Assembly: GCF_008329535.1 (NCBI RefSeq)
Contig: NZ_NPKR01000011.1
Coordinates: forward strand, 175,233 to 239,232
DNA: 64,000 nucleotides
From: Mycolicibacterium sp. P1-18
GTDB lineage: Bacteria > Actinomycetota > Actinomycetes > Mycobacteriales > Mycobacteriaceae
Reading direction: 5' to 3'
Shown: piece after piece, positions 35,428 through 43,974 of the stretch
Position numbering within the stretch: the stretch's first letter is position 1
Layout of the letters: each line of letters begins with the position of its first letter
Notes under the pieces: model-generated
Told to the model about the DNA's origin: nothing
The model's database searches: none
Seen by the model: only the letters and a program-made list of their open reading frames with translations
Translations under genes and position numbers: made by a program

Positions 35428-35981
35428 CACCTTGGTCCCAGTGCCTTGCGCTCGATGCTGGCCGCGTAGAGCGGAGTCTCTCGCCGGTTGTGGTCGGAGA
35501 CCGCCGCCTGCAGGTCCGCGGCCGTCTGCTCCACCGACTGACCCACCACCTCAAGCGCATCGAGAAATGCCCGGGTGGGGTTGACCACCACCTGGTTGGT
35601 GTATTGGCAGGTGTTCGCGTCGATCGCGGTGACGCTCAAATCCCAGATGACTTGGGCCGTGGTCCAACCCGCCGGTGTCTGAAGATCACTCAGCGAGACC
35701 ATGTGGCAGTGACGGGCATCGTGAACTTCCGCCACGTAGTGCTGCACGACGAGGATGCCGCCGACCACCTCGACGTTGATCGACATCGGCCGTCCGTCGT
35801 CGGTCGACGACCATCCCCCGGCGAGGTGATCAGGCGGTGCACAACGCTGGTATTCGTCGTCCGGCAGCGTCGACAACCACTCGAAGACGTCGACCTGGTC
35901 GACTGGTGCGTTGATGATCGCCCGTTCCTCGGAATGGACGAGAACCACGTCGTCGCATACCTCTGTTGCTGTGCTCGTCAT
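35427..35981 (-). CDS. SRPBCC-like protein (hypothetical)
   Basis: This protein of about 184 residues is not confidently recognised. Its alternating strand pattern, with an early SEERAIINAPVDQVDVFEWL and a long C-terminal helix after NPTRAFLDALEVV, resembles the START/SRPBCC cavity fold that binds hydrophobic ligands. The GMC gene directly downstream is coupled to it, so it may deliver substrate or act beside that oxidase. The second of two adjacent ATG codons (35981) has better spacing to GAGAGGG. Confidence 0.5.
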   Translation of the reverse strand: MTSTATEVCDDVVLVHSEERAIINAPVDQVDVFEWLSTLPDDEYQRCAPPDHLAGGWSSTDDGRPMSINVEVVGGILVVQHYVAEVHDARHCHMVSLSDLQTPAGWTTAQVIWDLSVTAIDANTCQYTNQVVVNPTRAFLDALEVVGQSVEQTAADLQAAVSDHNRRETPLYAASIERKALGPR

Positions 35982-36098
35982 CATGTCCCTCTCACCGTTC
36001 GGCTCGCTTCAGCTGACGGTGACGACGTTATTCGACCTTGCCGCCAACGAGATGCGAGCGGACTGTGCAAATGCTCGCAACCTCAACGCCTTTGGCTC

Positions 36099-36119
36099 GT
36101 TCGTTGCATTGTTCGTTGC
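36099..36119. repeat. Tandem GTTCGTTGC direct repeat
   Basis: GTTCGTTGC occurs at 36099-36107 and 36111-36119, a 12-base period in an upstream region of the GMC unit. It could be a regulator site; function unknown. Confidence 0.35.
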
Positions 36120-36265
36120 GAAACAACGGGTTCTGAACGACATGCCGTATCGACGGGCGGATGGCGAATACTGTTGCCTTCAGGGCTGTTTCGCTCGGCG
36201 TCGGGCTACCCGCGTCGGCTTGGCAATTGATGCCGACGCCGTCTCGCGCCGCTCGCTTTCAACTT

Positions 36266-36313
36266 CCGAACCGCATGGTTCGGATTCACGCTACGCCGAA
36301 CCGATTGGTTTGG
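36266..36313. promoter_or_regulatory. Twin CCGAACC-N4-GGTTCGG palindromes
   Basis: CCGAACC-GCAT-GGTTCGG (36266-36283) is perfect. CCGAACC-GATT-GGTTTGG (36296-36313) has one mismatch. The centres are 30 bases apart, close to three helical turns, which suits binding of two regulator dimers on one DNA face. They lie in the 450-base gap 36.0-36.4 kb, which has no gene and lies upstream of the SRPBCC/GMC pair. Confidence 0.5.
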
Positions 36314-36432
36314 CAAGGGCGGACGCCACCGCGCCACACCCCCGCCACCGCGTACCAAGCCCGCCCCATGGACTTGATCCGCGTGCCAAATCGCCTGCGC
36401 CGGTGCGCAAGTCTACATTTGGACCGGAGGGG

Positions 36433-37227
36433 TCAGGCGATCCTCGCTCCGGCGATCGAGTTCGCCCCGTCGATCAGCAGCGTCGTGCCCGTAACGTACG
36501 ACGCACCGGGAGAGGCCAGGTAGGCGATCGCGGAGCCGACCTCGGCCGCAGTCGCCGAGCGCCCGATCGGCGTGGCGTTGCCGGCGGCGACCTCCGACGG
36601 AAGCTGGGCGGCCGTGGCGATCCAGCCCGGCAGCACGACGTTGGCGGTGATGCCGTTCGTGGCGAAGTCGACCGCGACCGAACGCGTCATTCCCAGCATG
36701 GCCGCCTTGGCGGTGTGATAGCCGACGTCACCGGTGTAGGCGGTGACGATGCCGGCCGTCGACGCAACGTTGATGATCCTGCCGTAACCGCGCTCGACCA
36801 TCGCCGGTAGTGCGGCCCTGGTGACGAAGAAGGCACTGTCGACGTTGCGACGAAGGACCAGGGACCACTCGTCGTCGGTCATCGACATCAACGGGTTGGG
36901 TTGCTCCGGGCTGTTGACCGAGGCCAATCCGGCGTTGTTGACCAGGATGTCGACGGGGCCGAGGGTGGTCTCGGTGGCCTGGACGAGCTGACGCGCCGCT
37001 ACCGGGTCGAAGAGGTCGGCGATGTGCGAGGCGGCCGCGATCCCCTCCTGCTCGAGCTCGGCAGCCCGTTCGGCCGCACGATCGGTGGTTCCGGTCACCA
37101 TGACCGAGGCACCGAGCTGGCCCAGCAACCTGGCGGTGGCGAAACCGATACCGATATCGCTGCTCGATCCGGTGACGAGCGCCACCTGTCCAGTGAGGTC
37201 GAATGCAGCTGGCACCGTTGGGGGCAT
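36433..37227 (-). CDS. Short-chain dehydrogenase/reductase
   Basis: This 264-residue classical SDR has TGSSSDIGIG (cofactor loop), NNAGLAS and YHTAK. The usual C-terminal YVTGTTLLIDGA is present. ATG 37227 is preceded by AAGGGAAGAG. It is divergent from the binding-protein gene at 37472. The substrate is unknown. It is transcribed toward the palindrome-bearing gap and does not obviously belong to the GMC operon. Confidence 0.82.
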   Translation of the reverse strand: MPPTVPAAFDLTGQVALVTGSSSDIGIGFATARLLGQLGASVMVTGTTDRAAERAAELEQEGIAAASHIADLFDPVAARQLVQATETTLGPVDILVNNAGLASVNSPEQPNPLMSMTDDEWSLVLRRNVDSAFFVTRAALPAMVERGYGRIINVASTAGIVTAYTGDVGYHTAKAAMLGMTRSVAVDFATNGITANVVLPGWIATAAQLPSEVAAGNATPIGRSATAAEVGSAIAYLASPGASYVTGTTLLIDGANSIAGARIA

Positions 37228-37471
37228 CGTGTCTCTTCCCTTTGCATTTCAGCGCGGCTTTCGGCGGGGATGCCGGCGCACGGGATCGACCCTAGGGCCA
37301 TGCCGAATGCTTTTCTAGGTCGAACGTCCAAGATTGGGACGATCGTACAAACTAGTAACGGCCATGTCACGCAAACGAAATGCAACGCTCCGAGACTTGG
37401 TCACGAACGGGCGCCGGGAAGCCGGATGCGCGCATCTCGCCACGCAGTCCACCAGTGCAGGAGCTCCGAGC
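37228..37471. other. Divergent intergenic region between SDR and binding-protein genes
   Basis: This 244-base stretch should hold both promoters. A weak CGTCC-N7-GGACG repeat lies at 37325-37341 and could be an operator. No small gene was recognised. Confidence 0.35.
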
Positions 37472-39037
37472 ATGAAGAACATGACCGCCGTTACGTCCCT
37501 GGCGGTGACCGTCGTCCTCGCGCTGGCGGCCACGGCTTGTTCGGGAAGCAGCAACGCGCCCGCGGGCGATGCGGCCGCCGCCACCACCATCCGCACTCCC
37601 CTGATGAGCGACCCACCACCGCTGGATCCCGATTCGTTCTATCAGCCAGAAGGTCTGCTGATCATGACCTCGGCCTATCAGGGCTTGCTTCGATACACCC
37701 CGGGGACGACGAAACTCGAAGGTCTGCTGGCGCCGAAATGGGCGGTCTCGACGGACGGCCTCGTCTACACGTTCAACCTCCGCCCGGGCGTCAAGTTCAG
37801 CGACGGGACACCGTTCGACTCCGCCGCCGCCAAGGCGAGCTTTCAACGCCGCATCGACTTGGCGGCCGGACCCTCCTACATGCTCGCCGACGTAAAGGAC
37901 ATGCAGACGCCGGATCCGCTCACCTTGGTCGTCACCCTTACCAAGCCGGTCGCGCCGTTCCTCGACTACCTTGCCTCTCCCTACGGTCCGCTGATGACTA
38001 GCCCCACCATCGTCGCGCAGCACACCTCCGGCAACGACCACGCCGCCGGTTGGCTGGCCACGCACACCGCGGGGACCGGGCCCTACGAGCTCACCGAAGC
38101 CGTCCCGGCCAGCCATTACACGCTCAGCGCCAACAAGAACTATTGGGGGCCGCAGCCGCAGATCACGACGGTGGCACTGCCGGTCATGGCGGTGACGGCG
38201 GTGCAGAGCATTCAACTCGGATCGGGCCAGCTCGACATGATTCTCCACGGCCTGTCCAAGGGCGACTACGAGTCGCTGGCAACCGGCGCGAACACCGAAG
38301 TGCAACAACAGGATGCGTTGGTCAAGGCGGAGGTGATGGTCAATCCTGCCTCCTCGGTCTTCGGCAATCGTGACGCGCGCGCGGCGCTGAGCGCTGCCTT
38401 GGACCAGAACGCCTTGACCAAGACCGTGTTCGGTGCGCAGGGCTCCCCGTCGACGCAGTTCTACCCCGTCGGAATGCTGCCCGACGGTGCGGTCCCCGAC
38501 ACGCATCCCCAGGATCCCGCCAAGTTGGCTGCAGTCGGCGCCAAGGGCGGTGACGTGACCATCGGATTCCCCACCGGGGACAGCAGCCTGCAGGATCTGG
38601 CCAACCAGATCCAGGTGGTCCTGCAGCAGGCCGGCCTGACCGCTACCATCCGCGACTTCCCCTCCGCCCAGTTCTTCGCCCTCAACGAGCACCCCGAGCA
38701 GCGACCGGACCTGCTGCTCGCCTCGTTCAATCCCGATGCCGCGCATCCGGATACGTGGTCGCGGATCTACCAGTACACGAACGCTCCGGTGAACCTGCAG
38801 GGCTGCTCGGTCCCAGAAGCCGACAAGCTGCTGGATCAGGGCAGCGCCGAACCGGACCGGGTCAAGTCCCAAGCCCTCTACGTCGAGGCGGCCAACGCCT
38901 ACCGTGATTCCCTGTGCTGGGTGAACCTGGCAGACCTGCACAACGCCGTCGCCGCCCGCAAGGGGTACTCCGGATGGGAGGGGCAGCCTGCCTGGATGTG
39001 GGATACCGACTTCTCCACCCTCAAGTTCCAGGGCTGA
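37472..39037 (+). CDS. Peptide/opine-type ABC transporter substrate-binding lipoprotein (family 5)
   Basis: This 521-residue protein has a lipoprotein signal peptide with the acceptor Cys in AATACSGS. The body is of the SBP_bac_5 type: YQGLLRYTPG, LRPGVKFSDGTPF and the C-terminal NLADLHNAVAARKGY. Such proteins deliver peptides, opines, nickel or other solutes to DppBC/DF-type permeases. No permease or ATPase genes are nearby, so it is an orphan that must use a transporter elsewhere. ATG 37472 has AGGAG ten bases upstream. The TetR regulator starts 11 bases after its stop. Confidence 0.85.
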   Translation: MKNMTAVTSLAVTVVLALAATACSGSSNAPAGDAAAATTIRTPLMSDPPPLDPDSFYQPEGLLIMTSAYQGLLRYTPGTTKLEGLLAPKWAVSTDGLVYTFNLRPGVKFSDGTPFDSAAAKASFQRRIDLAAGPSYMLADVKDMQTPDPLTLVVTLTKPVAPFLDYLASPYGPLMTSPTIVAQHTSGNDHAAGWLATHTAGTGPYELTEAVPASHYTLSANKNYWGPQPQITTVALPVMAVTAVQSIQLGSGQLDMILHGLSKGDYESLATGANTEVQQQDALVKAEVMVNPASSVFGNRDARAALSAALDQNALTKTVFGAQGSPSTQFYPVGMLPDGAVPDTHPQDPAKLAAVGAKGGDVTIGFPTGDSSLQDLANQIQVVLQQAGLTATIRDFPSAQFFALNEHPEQRPDLLLASFNPDAAHPDTWSRIYQYTNAPVNLQGCSVPEADKLLDQGSAEPDRVKSQALYVEAANAYRDSLCWVNLADLHNAVAARKGYSGWEGQPAWMWDTDFSTLKFQG

Positions 39038-39048
39038 CCGGTAGTCGG

Positions 39049-39708
39049 GTGGATACTCGCGAGAAAATCTCTGCCAGAGGCGATTCGAAACGCGCCGAGT
39101 CGCCGCGGGGTACGGGCAACACCGCCCGCGGCGCACAACGACGGATCGAGATCATCGACGCCGCCATCGAGGTCATGGCGCGCGTCGGACTCGCCGGACT
39201 CTCGATGCGGGTGGTGGCCAGCCAGGCTCAGATCCCGTTGGGCGCGTTGAGCTACTACTTCAACGACAAGTCGGATCTGGTGGCCCAGGCCTTTCAGCAG
39301 CTGTCCGACCGTGAGATCGAACGGGTCGTGCGCACCGCCGAACGACTGCAGCCGACGATGACCACCGAGCAACTGGCAGATCTGGTGGCAGACATGCTCA
39401 TCGACGGTTTCAGCACGCCGCAGGGCGCCTTGGTGACGCGCTACGAGTTGGTGACCGAAGCCAGCCGTGACGAACGACTCCGGCCGATGTTCGAAGCTTG
39501 GTACGCCGCGATGGTGCCGGCGCTGAGTCGGCTGTTCCGCGACCTCGGCTCGCATCAGCCAGAACTGGACTCCCGCACCATCATGGCGGTGATGGCGGGG
39601 CTGGAGATCGACAACGTCTACCGCCCACTCGGACCGGTGGACAAACGACGCATCCGCGCCACCATCCGGCACGCGTTCCGCGCGGTCGTCGCCCTGCACG
39701 ATCTCTGA
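39049..39708 (+). CDS. TetR-family regulator
   Basis: This 219-residue protein has a TetR helix-turn-helix (about 25-75; GLSMRVVASQAQIPLGALSYYFNDKSDLV) after a short arginine-rich tail. The C-terminal half is a helical ligand domain. It lies between the orphan binding protein and the second ureohydrolase, with gaps of 11 and 38 bases, so all three may be one unit. GTG 39049 is used; longer frames would overlap the binding-protein gene. Confidence 0.83.
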   Translation: MDTREKISARGDSKRAESPRGTGNTARGAQRRIEIIDAAIEVMARVGLAGLSMRVVASQAQIPLGALSYYFNDKSDLVAQAFQQLSDREIERVVRTAERLQPTMTTEQLADLVADMLIDGFSTPQGALVTRYELVTEASRDERLRPMFEAWYAAMVPALSRLFRDLGSHQPELDSRTIMAVMAGLEIDNVYRPLGPVDKRRIRATIRHAFRAVVALHDL

Positions 39709-39746
39709 CCGAGTCACTGCACCAAACATCAACGAAGGCGTAATAC

Positions 39747-40838
39747 ATGGCGTTCACCGGATTCGGTCCCGACATCACCTTTCTCGGCATCCCGCGCTGC
39801 GAACTCGACGATCCCTCGAGTTACAGTAACGCTGACATCGTCATTCTCGGCGCACCGCTGGACGGTGGCACGAACTACCGCGCCGGCACCCGATTCGGGC
39901 CGTCCGCCCTGCGCCAGGCCTGCTACCTCCCCCAGGACGGGTCCCGCCCGAGCCTCGCCCTGCGCGTCGACGGCCTCAAGGACCTCAAGGTCTACGACGC
40001 CGGCGACGTCGAGTTCCACAACGGGCACATCGAGGAGGCCGTGAAGCTGATCGAGGCCGACGTGTACAAGATCTCCTCCGCCGGTGCCATCCCGATCATC
40101 CTCGGCGGCGACCACACCATCGCCTGGCCCGATCACACCGGCGTCGCCCGTCAGCACGGGTTCGGCAAGGTGTCGATGATCCACTTCGACGCGCACGCCG
40201 ACACCGGGGACATCCACCTCGGTTCGCTCGTCGGCCACGGCAACCCGATGCGGCGACTGATCGAGTCCGGCGCGCTGCGCGGTGACCGCTTCCTGCAGCT
40301 GGGCCTGCGGGGATACTGGCCCGACGAGCCGGTCCTCGAATGGATGGCGGCCCACGGCCTGCGCTCCTATGAGATGACCGAGATCGTGGCCCGCGGGCTG
40401 GAGACCTGCCTGACCGAGGCCTTCGCCATTGCGACCGCGGACTGCGAGGGAGTCTTCCTGTCGGTGGACATCGACGTGTGCGACCCCGGACATGCGCCCG
40501 GCACCGGAACCCCGGAGCCAGGCGGCTTCTCGGCCCGCGAGCTGCTCGACGCCGTGCGGCGGATCTGCTACGAACTGCCGGTGCTCGGGGTCGACGTGGT
40601 GGAGGTCTCGCCGCCCTACGATCACGCCGACATCACCGCTCTGCTGGGCAACCGCGTGGTCCTGGAAGTGATCTCCGCGATCGCCCGACGCCGCAAGGAC
40701 CAGGCGGCGGGAACGACGTGGGACCCGCGGCAACCGCTGCTCGCCGGCCGCGGAACCGAGGAGCAGCTGCGCCTCATCGCCGAAGGCGAGGAGGCCCGCC
40801 GTCGCGGCGAGGGCAGCGCCAGGCCCCACCACCACTAG
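39747..40838 (+). CDS. Ureohydrolase (agmatinase-like), second copy
   Basis: This 363-residue arginase-superfamily enzyme has the ligands GGDHT (H123), FDAHAD (D148, H150, D152) and SVDIDVCDP (D241, D243), then GTGTPEPGG. Compared with the 316-residue gene at 32810 it has a longer C-terminal tail (about 40 residues, rich in Arg and Glu). The core also differs, for example CYLPQDGS where the shorter enzyme has ARTLRPGYH. It is probably specific for another guanidino compound. The preceding binding protein could supply its substrate. ATG 39747 follows AAGGCG. Confidence 0.86.
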   Translation: MAFTGFGPDITFLGIPRCELDDPSSYSNADIVILGAPLDGGTNYRAGTRFGPSALRQACYLPQDGSRPSLALRVDGLKDLKVYDAGDVEFHNGHIEEAVKLIEADVYKISSAGAIPIILGGDHTIAWPDHTGVARQHGFGKVSMIHFDAHADTGDIHLGSLVGHGNPMRRLIESGALRGDRFLQLGLRGYWPDEPVLEWMAAHGLRSYEMTEIVARGLETCLTEAFAIATADCEGVFLSVDIDVCDPGHAPGTGTPEPGGFSARELLDAVRRICYELPVLGVDVVEVSPPYDHADITALLGNRVVLEVISAIARRRKDQAAGTTWDPRQPLLAGRGTEEQLRLIAEGEEARRRGEGSARPHHH

Positions 40839-40901
40839 CCCCGGGCCGGCGCCACCCACGAAAGGCGCTAGTTTCCAACGCAACCCCGCCGCCCCCGCGG
40901 C

Positions 40902-41012
40902 GCGAGGTTCGGCCCGATGCCCGTCCGACAGGCCGCGCGCACTCTGCGGCCCGGGTATCACCTCGAACTCGGGGTGGCGCCGCTGGAGGAGGTCCAGATC
41001 GTCGATGCTGGT
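40902..41012 (+). pseudogene. Remnant of a third ureohydrolase gene (37 codons)
   Basis: Translated in frame, 40902-41012 gives a peptide running from ARFGPMPVRQAARTLRPGYH through LELGVAPLEE to VDAG. It aligns without gaps to residues 55-91 of the ureohydrolase at 32810, with about five changes in 37, while the DNA differs at roughly a quarter of positions. There is no start codon, upstream stops interrupt the frame, and after GG the sequence loses all similarity. It is more like the 32810 gene than the adjacent 39747 gene. It is best read as what is left of a deleted or recombined paralogue. Confidence 0.75.
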
Positions 41013-41173
41013 CCTTGGCTGCTGCGCGAACCCGCAGTGGCCGATCGCGGCGGCCGCGGCTAGACGACGGGGATCAACCCGGCCCGGCCAGCTGACCGAC
41101 GTACTGGACGCTCGCCTGCACAGTTGGGGCACTCTTGGCTTCACTGGCTCGAGAAGAGCGCGACGCGAATGAA

Positions 41174-41207
41174 AGAACCCGCTCCGACAAGGGTCAGAGC
41201 GGGTTTT
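41174..41207 (-). terminator. Terminator after tRNA-Pro (possibly bidirectional)
   Basis: AACCCGCTC at 41176-41184 pairs with GAGCGGGTT at 41197-41205. Read on the minus strand it directly follows tRNA-Pro and is followed by CTTTCATT. On the plus strand it ends in TTTT, so it could also stop transcription from the ureohydrolase side. Confidence 0.75.
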
Positions 41208-41209
41208 CA

Positions 41210-41286
<77 letters not shown>

Positions 41287-41387
41287 CGACCGCCGCCGGG
41301 ATCACCGGCAGCGGTCGAAATGCTACAGCAGCGAGCGCCCGCACTCCCAACTGCGTCGCCGTCGGTGGTCGTGGGTATGAAGGAGGC

Positions 41388-42881
41388 GTGGCCCCGACGA
41401 CGCGCGACGACACTCCCCTCTGGCTGTTCGCCGACCAGTTGGGGCCCGCGATGCATGGCGGCGAGCATGCCCATCGCGAGGTCCTGCTCGTCGAGACCAC
41501 CTCGGCACTGCGCAAGCGGCGCTATCACCGGCAGAAGCTGCACCTGGTGCTGTCGGCACTTCGGCACGCCGACCGCGACCTCGGCGACCGCGCCACGCTC
41601 CTTCACACCGACACCTACACCGACGCCCTCGAGCAGTACGGCCGTCCCGTGCTCGTTCACCAGCCGACGTCGCACGCCGCCGAGCGGTTCGTCAACCGAC
41701 TGCAGCAGCAGGGCCTCGTCGCCGAGGTTCTGCCGACGCCGATGTTCGCGTTGCCGCGCAAGGACTTCGAGCAGTGGGCCGGTGACCGCACCCGCTTCCG
41801 AATGGAGGACTTCTACCGCGACCAACGTCGTCGCTTCGACGTGCTGATGGACGGCCGCGAGCCCGTCGGCAACCGGTGGAACTACGACGAGGACAACCGC
41901 GAGTCCCCGCCCAAGAAGCAGAAGACGCTCGGCCTGCCCAAGCCCTACCAACCGCGCGAGGACGACGTCGACGAGCAGGTTCGGCGCGACCTCGACGCCA
42001 TGGACCTCGACACCGTCGGCGTCGACGGACCCCGCCTGTTCGCCGTCACCCCCGCCGAGGCCAACCGCGCACTTCAGCGCTTCGTCGAACATCGACTGCC
42101 CGACTTCGGCCGCTACGAAGACGCCATCATGGGCCAGGACTGGGCCATGTCTCATTCGCTGCTGTCGGTTCCGCTCAACCTCGGCGTGCTGCATCCGCTC
42201 GACGCGGTCGAGGCGGCCGAAAAGGCCTACCGCGACGGTCAGGCACCGCTGGCCGCCGTCGAGGGCTTCATCCGGCAGATCCTGGGCTGGCGCGAGTACA
42301 TGTGGCACCTGTACTGGCACTTCGGCCCGAAGTACACGAAGAACAACGCCCTCGGCGCACACCAGGATCTACCCGACTGGTGGACCAACCTGGACGCCGA
42401 CGCCGTCACCGCCGAGTGCCTGAAGCACGCGATCGGCGGTGTCCGGGACCGCGGCTGGAGCCACCACATCCAACGCCTCATGGTCCTCGGCAACCACGCC
42501 TTGCAGCGCGGCTACCGGCCCGATGCGCTCACCGAGTGGTTCGCCACCGCCTACGTCGACGGCTTCCGCTGGGTCATGCCCACCAACGTCGTCGGCATGA
42601 GCCAGCACGCCGACGGCGGGCTCCTCGCCACCAAGCCGTACGCCTCCGGTGGCGCGTACATCAACAAGATGAGCGACCACTGCGGCGACTGCGCCTACGA
42701 CCCGAAGAAGCGCCTCGGGGACGACGCTTGCCCCTTCACTGCGGGCTACTGGAACTTCGTGCACCGCAACCGCGACATGCTCGCCAAGAACAACCGCACG
42801 CAACGGGTGGTCGCCAACATGAACCGGCTCTCCGACCTCGACGCCGTACTCGAACAGGAAGCAGATCGCCAAAACTTCTAA
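41388..42881 (+). CDS. Iron-sulfur bacterial cryptochrome/photolyase (FeS-BCP family)
   Basis: This 497-residue protein matches the deoxyribodipyrimidine photolyase-related family. The N-terminal antenna-type domain begins LWLFADQLGP. The FAD-binding half contains ILGWREYMWHLYW and the FRWVMPTNVVGMSQHADGG region. Four cysteines suit a 4Fe-4S cluster: one in AECLKH, two in HCGDC and one in DACPF, the pattern of Agrobacterium PhrB. PhrB repairs (6-4) photoproducts with light; some relatives act as photoreceptors. GTG 41388 is the likely start because the conserved sequence begins right after it, although AAGGAGG is unusually close. Confidence 0.85.
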   Translation: MAPTTRDDTPLWLFADQLGPAMHGGEHAHREVLLVETTSALRKRRYHRQKLHLVLSALRHADRDLGDRATLLHTDTYTDALEQYGRPVLVHQPTSHAAERFVNRLQQQGLVAEVLPTPMFALPRKDFEQWAGDRTRFRMEDFYRDQRRRFDVLMDGREPVGNRWNYDEDNRESPPKKQKTLGLPKPYQPREDDVDEQVRRDLDAMDLDTVGVDGPRLFAVTPAEANRALQRFVEHRLPDFGRYEDAIMGQDWAMSHSLLSVPLNLGVLHPLDAVEAAEKAYRDGQAPLAAVEGFIRQILGWREYMWHLYWHFGPKYTKNNALGAHQDLPDWWTNLDADAVTAECLKHAIGGVRDRGWSHHIQRLMVLGNHALQRGYRPDALTEWFATAYVDGFRWVMPTNVVGMSQHADGGLLATKPYASGGAYINKMSDHCGDCAYDPKKRLGDDACPFTAGYWNFVHRNRDMLAKNNRTQRVVANMNRLSDLDAVLEQEADRQNF

Positions 42882-42903
42882 CGGCTCCCCCTACGATTGA
42901 GTC

Positions 42904-43974
42904 ATGTCCGACGACCTCGCGATCACCGATGTTCCCTTCACCCACGACCCATGGGTGGCCGCCCGCGGCCGCTATGACGCGATGCCCTACCGCCGCGTCG
43001 GAACCTCCGGACTGCTGCTTCCCGCGATCTCGTTGGGCCTTTGGTACAACTTCGGCGACAACCGGCCCTTCGACGTCATCCGGGAAGTGCTGCGCCACGC
43101 CTTCGACCGCGGCATCACCCACTTCGACCTGGCCAACAACTACGGCCCGCCGTACGGATCGGCCGAGGAGAACTTCGGCCGCATGATGCGCCGTGACTTC
43201 AAGCCCTACCGCAACGAGATGATCATCTCCACCAAGGCCGGTTGGGACATGTGGCCCGGCCCCTACGGTCAGCTCGGCAGCCGCGCGTACCTGCTGGCCA
43301 GCCTCGACGAGTCCCTCGACCGCATGAGCCTGGACTACGTGGACATCTTCTACTCCCATCGCATCGACCCGGTGACGCCGCTGGAGGAGACCATCGGTGC
43401 CCTGGACACGGCCGTGCGGTCGGGGAAGGCGCGCTACGTCGGCATTTCGTCCTACTCGCCGGCCAAGACCGCGGAGGCGTCGGCCATCGCAGAGCGCCTC
43501 GGCACGCCGCTGGTCATCCACCAGCCCTCCTACTCCCTGCTGAACCGGTGGATCGAGGGCGGCCTGACCGACGAGCTCAACAAGGCCGGCATGGGCGCCA
43601 TCGCGTTCACCGCACTTGGCCAGGGCCTGCTGACCGATCGCTACCTGCAGCGGGCGGCGGCCGACGTCGACCGCGCCACGGCCCGCCCCACCTTCGACGA
43701 CGACCTGGTGACCGACGAGGTGCTCGGGCAGCTGCGCGGGCTCGCGGAGATCGCCAAGCGACGCGGTCAGTCCCTGGCGCAGCTCGCGCTGGCCTGGGTG
43801 CTGCGCGATCCTGCAGTGGCGTCGACGCTCATCGGCGCCTCCAGCGTCGAGCAGCTCGACGAGAACCTCGGGGCCCTGGACAACCTGGAGTTCACCGCCG
43901 ACGAGCTCACCGAGATCGACCAGTACGCCTCGGACTCCGGCATCGACCTGTGGCGGGAGAGCTCCGACGTCTAG
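42904..43974 (+). CDS. Aldo/keto reductase (YghZ-like)
   Basis: This 356-residue TIM-barrel oxidoreductase has the AKR catalytic residues in FDLANNYG (Asp, Tyr), the lysine in STKAG and the histidine in YSHR. The overall sequence resembles YghZ/L-glyceraldehyde-3-phosphate reductase proteins, which use NADPH to reduce short aldehydes and methylglyoxal. ATG 42904 lies 22 bases after the photolyase stop. Its TAG stop overlaps that of the convergent TauE/SafE gene in CTAG at 43971-43974. Confidence 0.87.
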   Translation: MSDDLAITDVPFTHDPWVAARGRYDAMPYRRVGTSGLLLPAISLGLWYNFGDNRPFDVIREVLRHAFDRGITHFDLANNYGPPYGSAEENFGRMMRRDFKPYRNEMIISTKAGWDMWPGPYGQLGSRAYLLASLDESLDRMSLDYVDIFYSHRIDPVTPLEETIGALDTAVRSGKARYVGISSYSPAKTAEASAIAERLGTPLVIHQPSYSLLNRWIEGGLTDELNKAGMGAIAFTALGQGLLTDRYLQRAAADVDRATARPTFDDDLVTDEVLGQLRGLAEIAKRRGQSLAQLALAWVLRDPAVASTLIGASSVEQLDENLGALDNLEFTADELTEIDQYASDSGIDLWRESSDV

